From positions 1-12,094 of the forward strand of contig JARLFW010000080.1 in the NCBI GenBank assembly GCA_031296345.1: 12,094 nt of DNA, read 5' to 3'. The position numbers and the translations under genes were made by a program. Under the pieces are notes generated by a model, which saw only the letters and a list, made by a program, of their open reading frames with translations, ran no database searches and had not been told where the DNA came from. The stretch is from Nitrosotalea sp. (GTDB lineage Archaea > Thermoproteota > Nitrososphaeria > Nitrososphaerales > Nitrosopumilaceae). Below are positions 1 through 5,437 of the stretch, piece by piece (the stretch's first letter is position 1; every line of letters begins with the position of its first letter).

Positions 1-19
1 CAAGCTTCAGTTTTTTCAT
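1..19 (-). CDS. Possible 5' end of a leftward gene, cut by the window edge
   Basis: On the minus strand an ATG at 19 opens a frame (MKKLKL) that stays open to the window edge. A TATA-like stretch, CTTAAAAAAT on the minus strand at 37-46, is centred about 22 bases upstream, slightly closer than at the other leaderless genes here. A second in-frame ATG at 28 is too close to that stretch. Only six codons are visible, so no product can be named and the call may be chance. Confidence 0.2.
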
Positions 20-147
20 ATCACACATAAACCTTGATTTTTTAAGCGATCATAATTCTGAAACAAATTTCTACTTGTCAGTAATGTTTCTTACATTGAT
101 TTTCTGAAATATTTGAAAGAATTCTTGATAACTATACTGGAAGAAAA

Positions 148-597
148 TTAAGATGATGTAATTGATGATAATTTAATCTTAAAATTCAATCTCTTTCCTG
201 CAAGAGGATGATTCAAATCAACTAAAACTATTTGCTCTTCAATCGCAGTTATTATTGCAGGTACTTTTTCTCCTGTGGGAAGTCCTGCTTCAAACAATAG
301 TCCCGGAACAAGTTCCGCGTCGGGTGGGAAAATCTCTCTTGGTACCTTTTGAATTAGAGTTGAATCATGCTCTCCATATGCCTCTGCTGGAGAAATAATG
401 AATTGTTTTTCTTCTCCTTCTTTCATTCCAAGTATTGCATCATCAAATCCCTTTATTACCTGACCTCCTCCGATTTCAAATTCTAAAAGATTTCCATCCT
501 CAACATTGCTATCAAAAACTGTTCCGTCATCAAGAGTTCCGGTGTATTCTATCTTGACTTTGTCCCCTGTCTTTGCAGTCAAGGTTTTACCATCCAT
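148..597 (-). CDS. SlyD-type FKBP peptidyl-prolyl cis-trans isomerase
   Basis: A 149-residue cytosolic prolyl isomerase and folding helper of the FKBP/SlyD family. The FKBP core is split as in SlyD: residues 13-30 (VKIEYTGTLDDGTVFD) with Y18 and D29, then IGGGQVIKGFDDAILGM at 42-58. An insert-in-flap (IF) chaperone domain covers about 75-122, after which the core closes with VDLNHPLAGKRLNF (126-139). The protein has no signal peptide and no His/Cys-rich metal-binding tail like that of bacterial SlyD. In this family the FKBP core isomerises Xaa-Pro bonds and the IF domain binds unfolded chains. It is read in the same direction as the hemerythrin gene, 95 bases downstream of it, so the two could share a transcript, but TATA-like sequences lie in the gap. 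The start at 597 has no Shine-Dalgarno sequence. Family call is firm; client proteins are unknown. Confidence 0.93.
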   Translation of the reverse strand: MDGKTLTAKTGDKVKIEYTGTLDDGTVFDSNVEDGNLLEFEIGGGQVIKGFDDAILGMKEGEEKQFIISPAEAYGEHDSTLIQKVPREIFPPDAELVPGLLFEAGLPTGEKVPAIITAIEEQIVLVDLNHPLAGKRLNFKIKLSSITSS

Positions 598-605
598 GTT
601 TGTGT

Positions 606-623
606 GTAGAAATATTCTTCTAC
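606..623 (-). other. Small inverted repeat in the leader of the FKBP gene
   Basis: GTAGAA (606-611) and TTCTAC (618-623) are perfect reverse complements around a 6-base spacer and end 9 bases ahead of the FKBP start codon. In a leadered transcript this could fold into a 6-bp stem close to the start. The stem is short and AT-rich and may be chance. Confidence 0.25.
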
Positions 624-673
624 TGTTTTCATATTTTTCTCATAAATGTGTACTAGAAAAGTGCTTTGGTGGA

Positions 674-685
674 TTTATTAATAAA
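674..685 (-). promoter_or_regulatory. Palindromic TATA-like element upstream of the FKBP gene
   Basis: TTTATTAATAAA at 674-685 is a perfect 12-base palindrome, flanked by GG (671-672) and CC (687-688), which also pair. It lies in the 95-base gap between the hemerythrin stop and the FKBP start. As a TATA box it would start transcription near 653 and leave a leader of about 55 bases, unlike the leaderless genes nearby. A rival TATA candidate is CATTTATG on the minus strand at 641-648. The symmetry could also reflect an operator. Confidence 0.3.
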
Positions 686-692
686 ACCTAAT

Positions 693-1256
693 CTAGTCGT
701 TCGAAGGAAATTGCTTTGCAAGTTCTTCGGCAAATTTTTCATAATGCTCTCTTGTCTTACCTATCTCCTTGAGTTTTGTATTCTCTACCTCTAGTAGACT
801 CTTATTCACCTGTTCTACGTCGTTTCGAAGAGCCATCTCGGCCATCTCAAATAACCTATTATTTTCCTTCCATACGTGTTGTACGACATGATTGATGTAT
901 TCTTGCATGTCTATGATTAATTGGGTTGCATCCCCATTTTTCAGATATGTTTTTGATGAGGCTTCCATTCTTGTTCCTAGTTTGCGCGTCACCTCATGTT
1001 CCATGAGCATAACAGCTATTGGACCTGAATTTCGTGACATTCCCTTTTTTTCAAGTTCTGGAAAGAGAGAGTTTTCTTCTTTTCCATGATGGCAGACATC
1101 TGTGAAATTTGTTGAAAAGTCAATCACTTGGTTTAGAATTGGTTCTGGTATGGTCTTACCAGATTGTAGCAAGGGAATGGTAGACCACATTGACTTTAGT
1201 ACTTTTTCTATTAAATCATGATCTCGTCTTAATGATGTTGTTGACATGTAATGCAT
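693..1256 (-). CDS. Hemerythrin (HHE) domain protein
   Basis: A 187-residue cytosolic protein with a hemerythrin-like four-helix bundle that should hold a di-iron centre. Candidate ligands appear in the usual order: H13 (RDHDLIE), H56/H57 with E60/E61 (CHHGKEEN), H87 (LMEHE), H123 and H127 with E131 (HVVQHVWKENN). After the bundle, residues 145-187 form a charged, probably helical or coiled-coil tail. Family members bind O2 or NO, or sense or store iron; the sequence does not say which applies. The start at 1256 is preferred over the ATG at 1247 because a TATA-like stretch (1275-1287) sits about 23-28 bases upstream, as in the other leaderless genes here. It is divergent from galT and upstream of the FKBP gene in the same direction. 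Confidence 0.9.
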   Translation of the reverse strand: MHYMSTTSLRRDHDLIEKVLKSMWSTIPLLQSGKTIPEPILNQVIDFSTNFTDVCHHGKEENSLFPELEKKGMSRNSGPIAVMLMEHEVTRKLGTRMEASSKTYLKNGDATQLIIDMQEYINHVVQHVWKENNRLFEMAEMALRNDVEQVNKSLLEVENTKLKEIGKTREHYEKFAEELAKQFPSND

Positions 1257-1274
1257 TCTGAGTTCTGATCTTCC

Positions 1275-1287
1275 AATTTAAGTTTAA
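1275..1287 (-). promoter_or_regulatory. TATA box region of the hemerythrin gene
   Basis: On the minus strand the stretch TTAAACTTAAATT is centred about 25 bases upstream of the ATG at 1256. This matches the archaeal TATA-to-start-site distance if the mRNA is leaderless, and it favours 1256 over the in-frame ATG at 1247. Confidence 0.5.
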
Positions 1288-1366
1288 TTTTTTGCAAAAT
1301 GATTGTTTTAGACCGTAACTGCCAAAATTGTACTGTATTGGCGGTTATTTCCGATCTTTGCAAAGG

Positions 1367-1374
1367 TTTTAAAT
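1367..1374 (+). promoter_or_regulatory. TATA box of galT, deciding its start
   Basis: TTTTAAAT, preceded by purine-rich CAAAGG (a BRE-like sequence), is centred 27.5 bases ahead of the ATG at 1398. That is the spacing expected for a leaderless archaeal mRNA. It argues against the upstream in-frame ATG at 1299. Confidence 0.6.
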
Positions 1375-1397
1375 TGCTTGATCCAAAATCTAGCAGT

Positions 1398-2414
1398 ATG
1401 GGGGATTTAAGGAAGGATTATTCTATTGATAGATTTGTGATCGTTTCTCCTGAAAATAATTCGGTAAATGATTCTAAGAAATGTCCTTATTGTCCAGGAA
1501 ATGAATCTATGACTAATCCATCTACACTTTCTCTGGTTGCAAAGGATGGAATGTTGCAAAGGCTTCAAGATACAGAAGATCACTATGTGCAGAATTGGTC
1601 AGTAAGAGTATTTGAAAGTAAAAATCCTGTCGTTACAACTACTTCTGAAAACTCGTATAGTGATAGACCTCTCTACAGCGAACCTGCTTATGGCTATCAT
1701 TATGTTGTTGTAGCTTCAGAAAAACACAAAGATTCTCTTGCGAGTATTTCAACTGAACAATGGTCTAATGTACTTGTTGTAATCCAAGACAGGCTTAGAT
1801 GGTTATACACCCAACGTGGCGTAACATATGTTGCAATATATGTAAATCATGGAAAAGATGCCGGTGGCTCTACTACTCATGCCCATCTCAACGTTGTAAC
1901 TTTTTCCACAATTCCTCCTGTTATAGAACTAGAGGCTGAAGCTGCACACAAAATATTAAATGAAAAAGGAATATGTCCAATGTGTCAGACTGTAGGTACA
2001 GAAACTGGAGGACCTAGGCAAATACTTCAGACAGAAGGTTTTGTTGCTTTCTGTCCATGGGCTCCATCGCATCCGTACGAATTTTGGATTTATCCAAAAA
2101 AACACATCACGAGTTTTTCTAAAATAACTCAAAAAGAGATAAATGATTTGTCATTAATTTTACGTGCTACTTTAGGTGGACTTGCAAATACGATGAAAAC
2201 TCTGTCATACAACATGGTCTTTCATCTTTCACCTGAAAAGAAAAACAATAGACAGATTCATTGGCATATTGAAGTGTATCCACAAGCTGATCCTTGGTCT
2301 GGACTTGAAAGGGGATATGGAGTATTTCTTAACAAAGTAACTCCTGAAAAAGCTGCAGAAGAGCTTGGTTCTGCATGCAGAAAAGAACTTGCCGGTCTTG
2401 TTGGAATAGTTTAG
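1398..2414 (+). CDS. galT: Galactose-1-phosphate uridylyltransferase-like protein (GalT family, HIT superfamily)
   Basis: A 338-residue nucleotidyltransferase of the GalT branch of the HIT superfamily, which moves a nucleoside monophosphate between sugar phosphates through a uridylylated histidine. Residues C29 and C32 (KCPYCPGNE), H110 and H161 match the structural zinc ligands of GalT. The active-site triad region is HAHLN (161-165), with H163 as the likely nucleophile. H276 and HWH (288-290) resemble the second metal site. Two differences stand out: the usual HPHxQ has Asn at 165 instead of Gln, and there is an extra CPMC pair (193-196). The open frame continues upstream to an ATG at 1299, but the TATA box position and the family-like start MGDLRKDYSIDRF support 1398. 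No other galactose genes are nearby, so the true substrate could be another NDP-sugar or a dinucleotide. Family certain, substrate not. Confidence 0.88.
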   Translation: MGDLRKDYSIDRFVIVSPENNSVNDSKKCPYCPGNESMTNPSTLSLVAKDGMLQRLQDTEDHYVQNWSVRVFESKNPVVTTTSENSYSDRPLYSEPAYGYHYVVVASEKHKDSLASISTEQWSNVLVVIQDRLRWLYTQRGVTYVAIYVNHGKDAGGSTTHAHLNVVTFSTIPPVIELEAEAAHKILNEKGICPMCQTVGTETGGPRQILQTEGFVAFCPWAPSHPYEFWIYPKKHITSFSKITQKEINDLSLILRATLGGLANTMKTLSYNMVFHLSPEKKNNRQIHWHIEVYPQADPWSGLERGYGVFLNKVTPEKAAEELGSACRKELAGLVGIV

Positions 2415-2426
2415 ACAATCATTTGG

Positions 2427-2434
2427 TTTATTTA
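2427..2434 (+). promoter_or_regulatory. TATA box of the membrane protein gene
   Basis: TTTATTTA is centred 26.5 bases ahead of a GTG at 2457. The gene therefore appears to have its own promoter inside the 42-base gap after galT and to be leaderless from a GTG codon. Confidence 0.55.
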
Positions 2435-2456
2435 TTCAAGTAAAAGATGGATTGTC

Positions 2457-2885
2457 GTGGCAATTGAAAAATGGATATCTGTTGCAAGTCTTGGTTTGTT
2501 TATTATGTTTGTAGCTCAGATGATATCAATTTCCACATATCTTACTCACCCCTCACATGATGTTGATACTTCGTCTGAGATCAGAGAATTCATATCAATT
2601 AGTATTGCACCTGCGATAATTTTAGCTGGTTCATCTTATTTGCTGGGAAGAAGATATGGTTCACGACTTACTGGCTCACTTATCATATCTGGAGGAATAA
2701 TTACAATTATTGGAATGTACTATGTTACTATCTTGATAAAACAAATTCAGGCTGTATATCTTGTACCGGAATTGACAATAGCACCCTTTGTATTTATGGC
2801 AACTTCAATTCCTGTAATTATCATAGGTTCATTGTTATTCAGATTGAATCCTATGCCTAAACGAGATTATTTCTTTGACCGATGA
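2457..2885 (+). CDS. Hypothetical four-helix membrane protein
   Basis: A 142-residue protein I do not recognise. It has four hydrophobic segments, at about residues 7-28, 45-63, 71-94 and 106-128, so it should span the cytoplasmic membrane four times. A short polar, acidic loop (30-44) follows the first helix, basic residues (GRRYGSR, 64-70) lie between helices two and three, and the tail is short and charged (PKRDYFFDR). No catalytic or metal-binding motif is visible. The start is GTG; an ATG at 2447 is in another frame and soon stops. The TATA spacing supports 2457. Its last 19 bases overlap the end of the convergent acetyltransferase gene. Its codon use looks like that of its neighbours. 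It could be a conserved lineage-specific membrane protein; no function is proposed. Confidence 0.8.
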   Translation: MAIEKWISVASLGLFIMFVAQMISISTYLTHPSHDVDTSSEIREFISISIAPAIILAGSSYLLGRRYGSRLTGSLIISGGIITIIGMYYVTILIKQIQAVYLVPELTIAPFVFMATSIPVIIIGSLLFRLNPMPKRDYFFDR

Positions 2886-3313
2886 TCAAATCTCATCGAA
2901 TTTGAATGTAGTTTAAACCCAATACTCATATAAAATGGAACAAGTTCGTCTGAACAATCTAGAATGGTTTTATAACATCCTTTTTTCTCGGCATATTTTA
3001 AAAGCGCGTTAACTATTTTTTTCCCCACTCCTTTGCCTTGGTATTCTTTTCTTACTACTACATCTTCTATGTGACCGACTTTACCTCCATCATGGATGAA
3101 TTTCTGCTCAATCAAAAGGGTTGTTGCACCTATGATTTCTCCATTGTATATTGCAACGTAAATTACATGATCTGGATTCTTTGAAATTTTATCGAAAATA
3201 CTGTTTGCATTTTTTGGTTTGACGTGACTTGATTTTCTAAGCGAGTCAAGAGAAAGTAAAAATCCATTGTAAAAGTCTCTTCTTTGTAATTTACGTATCT
3301 TGATAGTTGACAT
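2867..3313 (-). CDS. GNA1-like glucosamine-6-phosphate N-acetyltransferase (GNAT family)
   Basis: A 148-residue GNAT-fold acetyltransferase resembling eukaryotic GNA1, which moves acetyl from acetyl-CoA to glucosamine-6-phosphate on the way to UDP-GlcNAc. The GNA1-like blocks are in order: GHIEDVVV (80-87), YQGKGVGK (91-98, the acetyl-CoA pyrophosphate loop), GCYKTILDC (112-120) and PFYMSIGF (126-133), with Y128 at the position of the catalytic tyrosine. Length is close to that of yeast GNA1 (159 residues). These blocks go beyond the generic GNAT pattern, but I have compared them only from memory. The gene starts 8 bases after the stop of the upstream sugar nucleotidyltransferase, probably in one transcript, which fits an amino-sugar role. 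Its 3' end overlaps the convergent membrane protein gene. An alternative is a general GNAT enzyme with another amine substrate. Confidence 0.85.
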   Translation of the reverse strand: MSTIKIRKLQRRDFYNGFLLSLDSLRKSSHVKPKNANSIFDKISKNPDHVIYVAIYNGEIIGATTLLIEQKFIHDGGKVGHIEDVVVRKEYQGKGVGKKIVNALLKYAEKKGCYKTILDCSDELVPFYMSIGFKLHSNSMRFDHRSKK

Positions 3314-3321
3314 ACTTTGGT

Positions 3322-4023
3322 CTAGATCTGACCTAACCGTGCAATATATTGCTGATATGCACGTCTGTACGAGGTCTTGTCTCCTATGTCTAGAAAACCT
3401 TTCTTTATGATAAATCCACTTACCTTGTTCTTTTTTGCTATGGCATTACGTATTACATCATCCATACCATATGGTTTGTTGGGAGGTATGAACTTGAATA
3501 TTCCTGGCTCCATCACATAACATCCTATGTTGATATTTCCTTTAACTTCTGGTTTTTCACGCCATGCTTTTACTTTGTTGGCTTTATCCATCTCTATGAA
3601 TCCGTATTGTAATTTAGTTTTATATTCAAATAATCCCATTGTGACAAACGATTTTTTTCTATGATGATTTGCTATCATACTTTTCAAATTAAAATCAAAT
3701 ATAGAATCTCCATACAGGCAAACAAATGTGTCATCTATGAGTTCTTCTGCAGTTTTTAGCTGACCGGCTGTAGCAAGAGGTCTGTTTGCAACAGCATATT
3801 CAATTTTTACTCCAAATCTACTTCCATCCTCAAAATAATCCTCGATTGTCTTTCTTAGATAGCTTACACAGAGTACAAACGAATCAACCCCGCCCAGTTT
3901 TACCCATTCTATGAGATGCTCTAAAAGTGGTTTTTCTCCTAGCGGAAGCATTGCTTTTGGAAGAAATGTAGTATATGGCTGAAGTCTTGTACCAAGGCCA
4001 CCAGCTAAAATGACAGCTTTCAT
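3322..4023 (-). CDS. Sugar-1-phosphate nucleotidyltransferase (NTP transferase family)
   Basis: A 233-residue enzyme of the glucose-1-phosphate thymidylyl/uridylyltransferase family, which joins an NTP and a sugar-1-phosphate to give an NDP-sugar and pyrophosphate. The nucleotide-binding signature GGLGTRLQPYTTFLPKAMLP spans 8-27 with R13 and K23. ATAGQLKTAEEL (84-95) follows, then a metal-binding YGDS (104-107, D106), REKP (155-158) and LDIGD (211-215). It lacks the C-terminal left-handed beta-helix found in GlmU-type and archaeal bifunctional enzymes, so it is nucleotidyltransferase only. An in-frame ATG lies three codons upstream at 4032, but MKAVILAGG is the usual family start and the TATA box (4046-4053) is 26.5 bases from 4023. 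The downstream GNA1-like gene suggests GlcNAc-1-phosphate as substrate; glucose-1-phosphate or mannose-1-phosphate remain possible. Confidence 0.9.
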   Translation of the reverse strand: MKAVILAGGLGTRLQPYTTFLPKAMLPLGEKPLLEHLIEWVKLGGVDSFVLCVSYLRKTIEDYFEDGSRFGVKIEYAVANRPLATAGQLKTAEELIDDTFVCLYGDSIFDFNLKSMIANHHRKKSFVTMGLFEYKTKLQYGFIEMDKANKVKAWREKPEVKGNINIGCYVMEPGIFKFIPPNKPYGMDDVIRNAIAKKNKVSGFIIKKGFLDIGDKTSYRRAYQQYIARLGQI

Positions 4024-4045
4024 GTATTTCATTCTAAATTTCTGG

Positions 4046-4053
4046 TATTTATG
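4046..4053 (-). promoter_or_regulatory. TATA box of the nucleotidyltransferase-GNA1 pair
   Basis: CATAAATA on the minus strand is centred 26.5 bases ahead of the ATG at 4023 and only 17.5 ahead of the ATG at 4032. It supports a leaderless start at 4023 and shows that the pair can be transcribed separately from thiDN, whose stop codon is only about 20 bases further upstream. Confidence 0.55.
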
Positions 4054-4071
4054 TTGAAGGATGAAAAGATG

Positions 4072-5379
4072 CTATCTTACTATCTTCAAAATTTTTCCTA
4101 GTACGTCAATTGGATTTTTTCCAAAAATTAGGATCATGGCTTCTTTTCCAAAACCTCCTTTATGAAATATAATGTCTGGAGGAGTTTTCAAATTTGTTAT
4201 TGCCGCCTTGATTCCCCATGATATGGTGCTACCCTCCTTTTCTCTGATCTCATGCGGTTCATCTTTTCTATCATATGACGAAACTTTCATTCCTTTGAAG
4301 ACTGCTTTTTTGATTATTTTTTCATCATACTTTATGTTCAAACTAGATCTCATGGAAGGAAACTTTCTTGTCATTTCTAATACTGCTGATGCAATATGCT
4401 TTGATCCTCCATACTTGAGATTACCTGCAATTGTTACAAATTTTCCAGTTCTTACAATTCTACCTTCTAATCCCATTATGTCTTTTAGGGTTGTTGGGTT
4501 TGATGTTGAATATACAAAATTTGTTTGGCATTCCGGAATGTATTGATAAATGGAATCTATTGAGCAAAATTCTGAAATGGCGTTTGATAATTGATTTTCA
4601 ATCGCATCACCTTTTGTTGGAGTGATAATTGGTAAACCTCTTCCTATCTTCGTAGCATTTCTAATTGACTCTACTGTGAAAAGACGTGCAGAATCAACGG
4701 CGTCTGATAATTTTTTTCCTCTTGCGATATTTACACATAACGCAGCTGAAAAAGTACACCCACCACCATGACTTTCAATTTTCATTCTGGTATGAGAAAA
4801 AATACTAAATTTTTTATCCTCTAGAAGTAAATCCGTCACCTTTACTCCTTTGAGAAAATGCCCACCTTTTATTATGACATTTTTTGCTCCCATTTTCTGA
4901 ATTTTCCTAGCTGCATCTTTCATATCTTTTAAAGATCTTATCTTGGTGCCTGAGATTTTTTCAGCCTCTGTTGTATTTGGAGTGATTATGTGACAAAGAG
5001 GAATTAGTAACTTTTTGAAATCTAAAAAAGCACTTTCTGTTTGTAGAATTCCTCCAGTTGTAGACTTGAATATTGGATCAAGGATTATTGGGATTTTGAT
5101 TTTTTCAAGTTCTGAACGTATTGCTCTTACAGTTTGCTTGTCATACACCATTCCTATCTTGATTGCATCTATTTGGAAATCTTCCAGAATTGATCTTATC
5201 TGACTTTTTACAAGTAATGGTGAGACTGGTTCTACGCCAAAAAATCTTGATGTGTTCTGACTTGTAATTGCGGTTACTACACTTAGTCCATGTGCTCCAA
5301 ATGCATTGAATGTCTTCATATCTCCTTGAATCCCAGCCCCTGAGGAAGGATCAGAACCTGCAATTGATAACACATGCAT
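4072..5379 (-). CDS. thiDN: Bifunctional HMP/HMP-P kinase and thiamine-phosphate synthase (ThiD-ThiN fusion)
   Basis: A 435-residue two-domain enzyme of thiamine synthesis. Residues 1 to about 255 are ThiD, a ribokinase-fold kinase that phosphorylates HMP and HMP-P to HMP-PP: AGSDPSSGAGIQGDMKTF (7-24), DPIFKSTTGG (101-110), TPNTTEAE (133-140), IKGGH (170-174) and the anion-hole/catalytic-cysteine loop HGGGCTFSAAL (204-214, C208). Residues from about 262 to the end are ThiN, the archaeal thiamine-phosphate synthase that joins HMP-PP to thiazole phosphate: IMGLEGRIVRTG (301-312), GNLKYGGSKHIASAV (319-333), KFPSMRSSLNI (339-349), SSYDRKDEP (367-375) and HKGGFGKEAMILIFG (406-420). The ThiD loop reads HGGGC where HGTGC is common. 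It is divergent from thiC and apparently leaderless from 5379, with a TATA box 26.5 bases upstream. Confidence 0.95.
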   Translation of the reverse strand: MHVLSIAGSDPSSGAGIQGDMKTFNAFGAHGLSVVTAITSQNTSRFFGVEPVSPLLVKSQIRSILEDFQIDAIKIGMVYDKQTVRAIRSELEKIKIPIILDPIFKSTTGGILQTESAFLDFKKLLIPLCHIITPNTTEAEKISGTKIRSLKDMKDAARKIQKMGAKNVIIKGGHFLKGVKVTDLLLEDKKFSIFSHTRMKIESHGGGCTFSAALCVNIARGKKLSDAVDSARLFTVESIRNATKIGRGLPIITPTKGDAIENQLSNAISEFCSIDSIYQYIPECQTNFVYSTSNPTTLKDIMGLEGRIVRTGKFVTIAGNLKYGGSKHIASAVLEMTRKFPSMRSSLNIKYDEKIIKKAVFKGMKVSSYDRKDEPHEIREKEGSTISWGIKAAITNLKTPPDIIFHKGGFGKEAMILIFGKNPIDVLGKILKIVR

Positions 5380-5401
5380 GATCTTAGGTTTAGAAACTCA
5401 C

Positions 5402-5409
5402 GTTTAAAT
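5402..5409. promoter_or_regulatory. Shared TATA box between thiDN and thiC
   Basis: GTTTAAAT on the plus strand reads ATTTAAAC on the minus strand, with the palindromic core TTTAAA. Its centre is 26.5 bases from the thiDN ATG (5379, minus) and 29.5 bases from the thiC TTG (5435, plus). No other good TATA box fits either gene in the 55-base gap, so one element may drive both genes and coordinate the two halves of HMP-PP synthesis. Confidence 0.5.
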
Positions 5410-5410
5410 C

Positions 5411-5437
5411 CAATTACTCACTAAAAATAGTAAATTG
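5411..5437. promoter_or_regulatory. Imperfect inverted repeat at the thiC start, possible operator
   Basis: CAATTACT (5411-5418) faces AGTAAATTG (5429-5437), its reverse complement apart from one extra A, with 10 bases between the arms. The repeat lies directly beside the shared TATA box and covers the predicted thiC transcription and translation start. A repressor bound there would block thiC and could affect thiDN. No regulator is named; archaeal ThiR-type (HTH-ThiN) control is only a possibility. Confidence 0.3.

Noticed and set aside
582..648. Tiny upstream open frames before the FKBP gene (MRKI, and a 17-codon one overlapping its start)
   Set aside because: They are short, lack ribosome binding sites and are expected by chance in AT-rich DNA; no evidence that they are translated.
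1299..1397. N-terminal extension of galT from the upstream in-frame ATG, with three cysteines
   Set aside because: The extension does not resemble the family, the TATA box at 1367-1374 lies inside it at the exact leaderless distance from 1398, and the nearest TATA-like sequence before 1299 is only about 18 bases away.
693..2414. Hemerythrin and galT as a functional pair
   Set aside because: They are divergent with separate TATA boxes over 80 bases apart and have no known shared pathway; proximity alone is not evidence.
4024..4032. Three-residue longer start (MKYM) for the nucleotidyltransferase
   Set aside because: The TATA box would be only 17.5 bases away, and MKAVILAGG is the usual family start.
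5380..5434. TPP riboswitch before thiC or thiDN
   Set aside because: The gap is 55 bases in total and both genes appear leaderless or nearly so; there is no room for the aptamer and no conserved core is seen.
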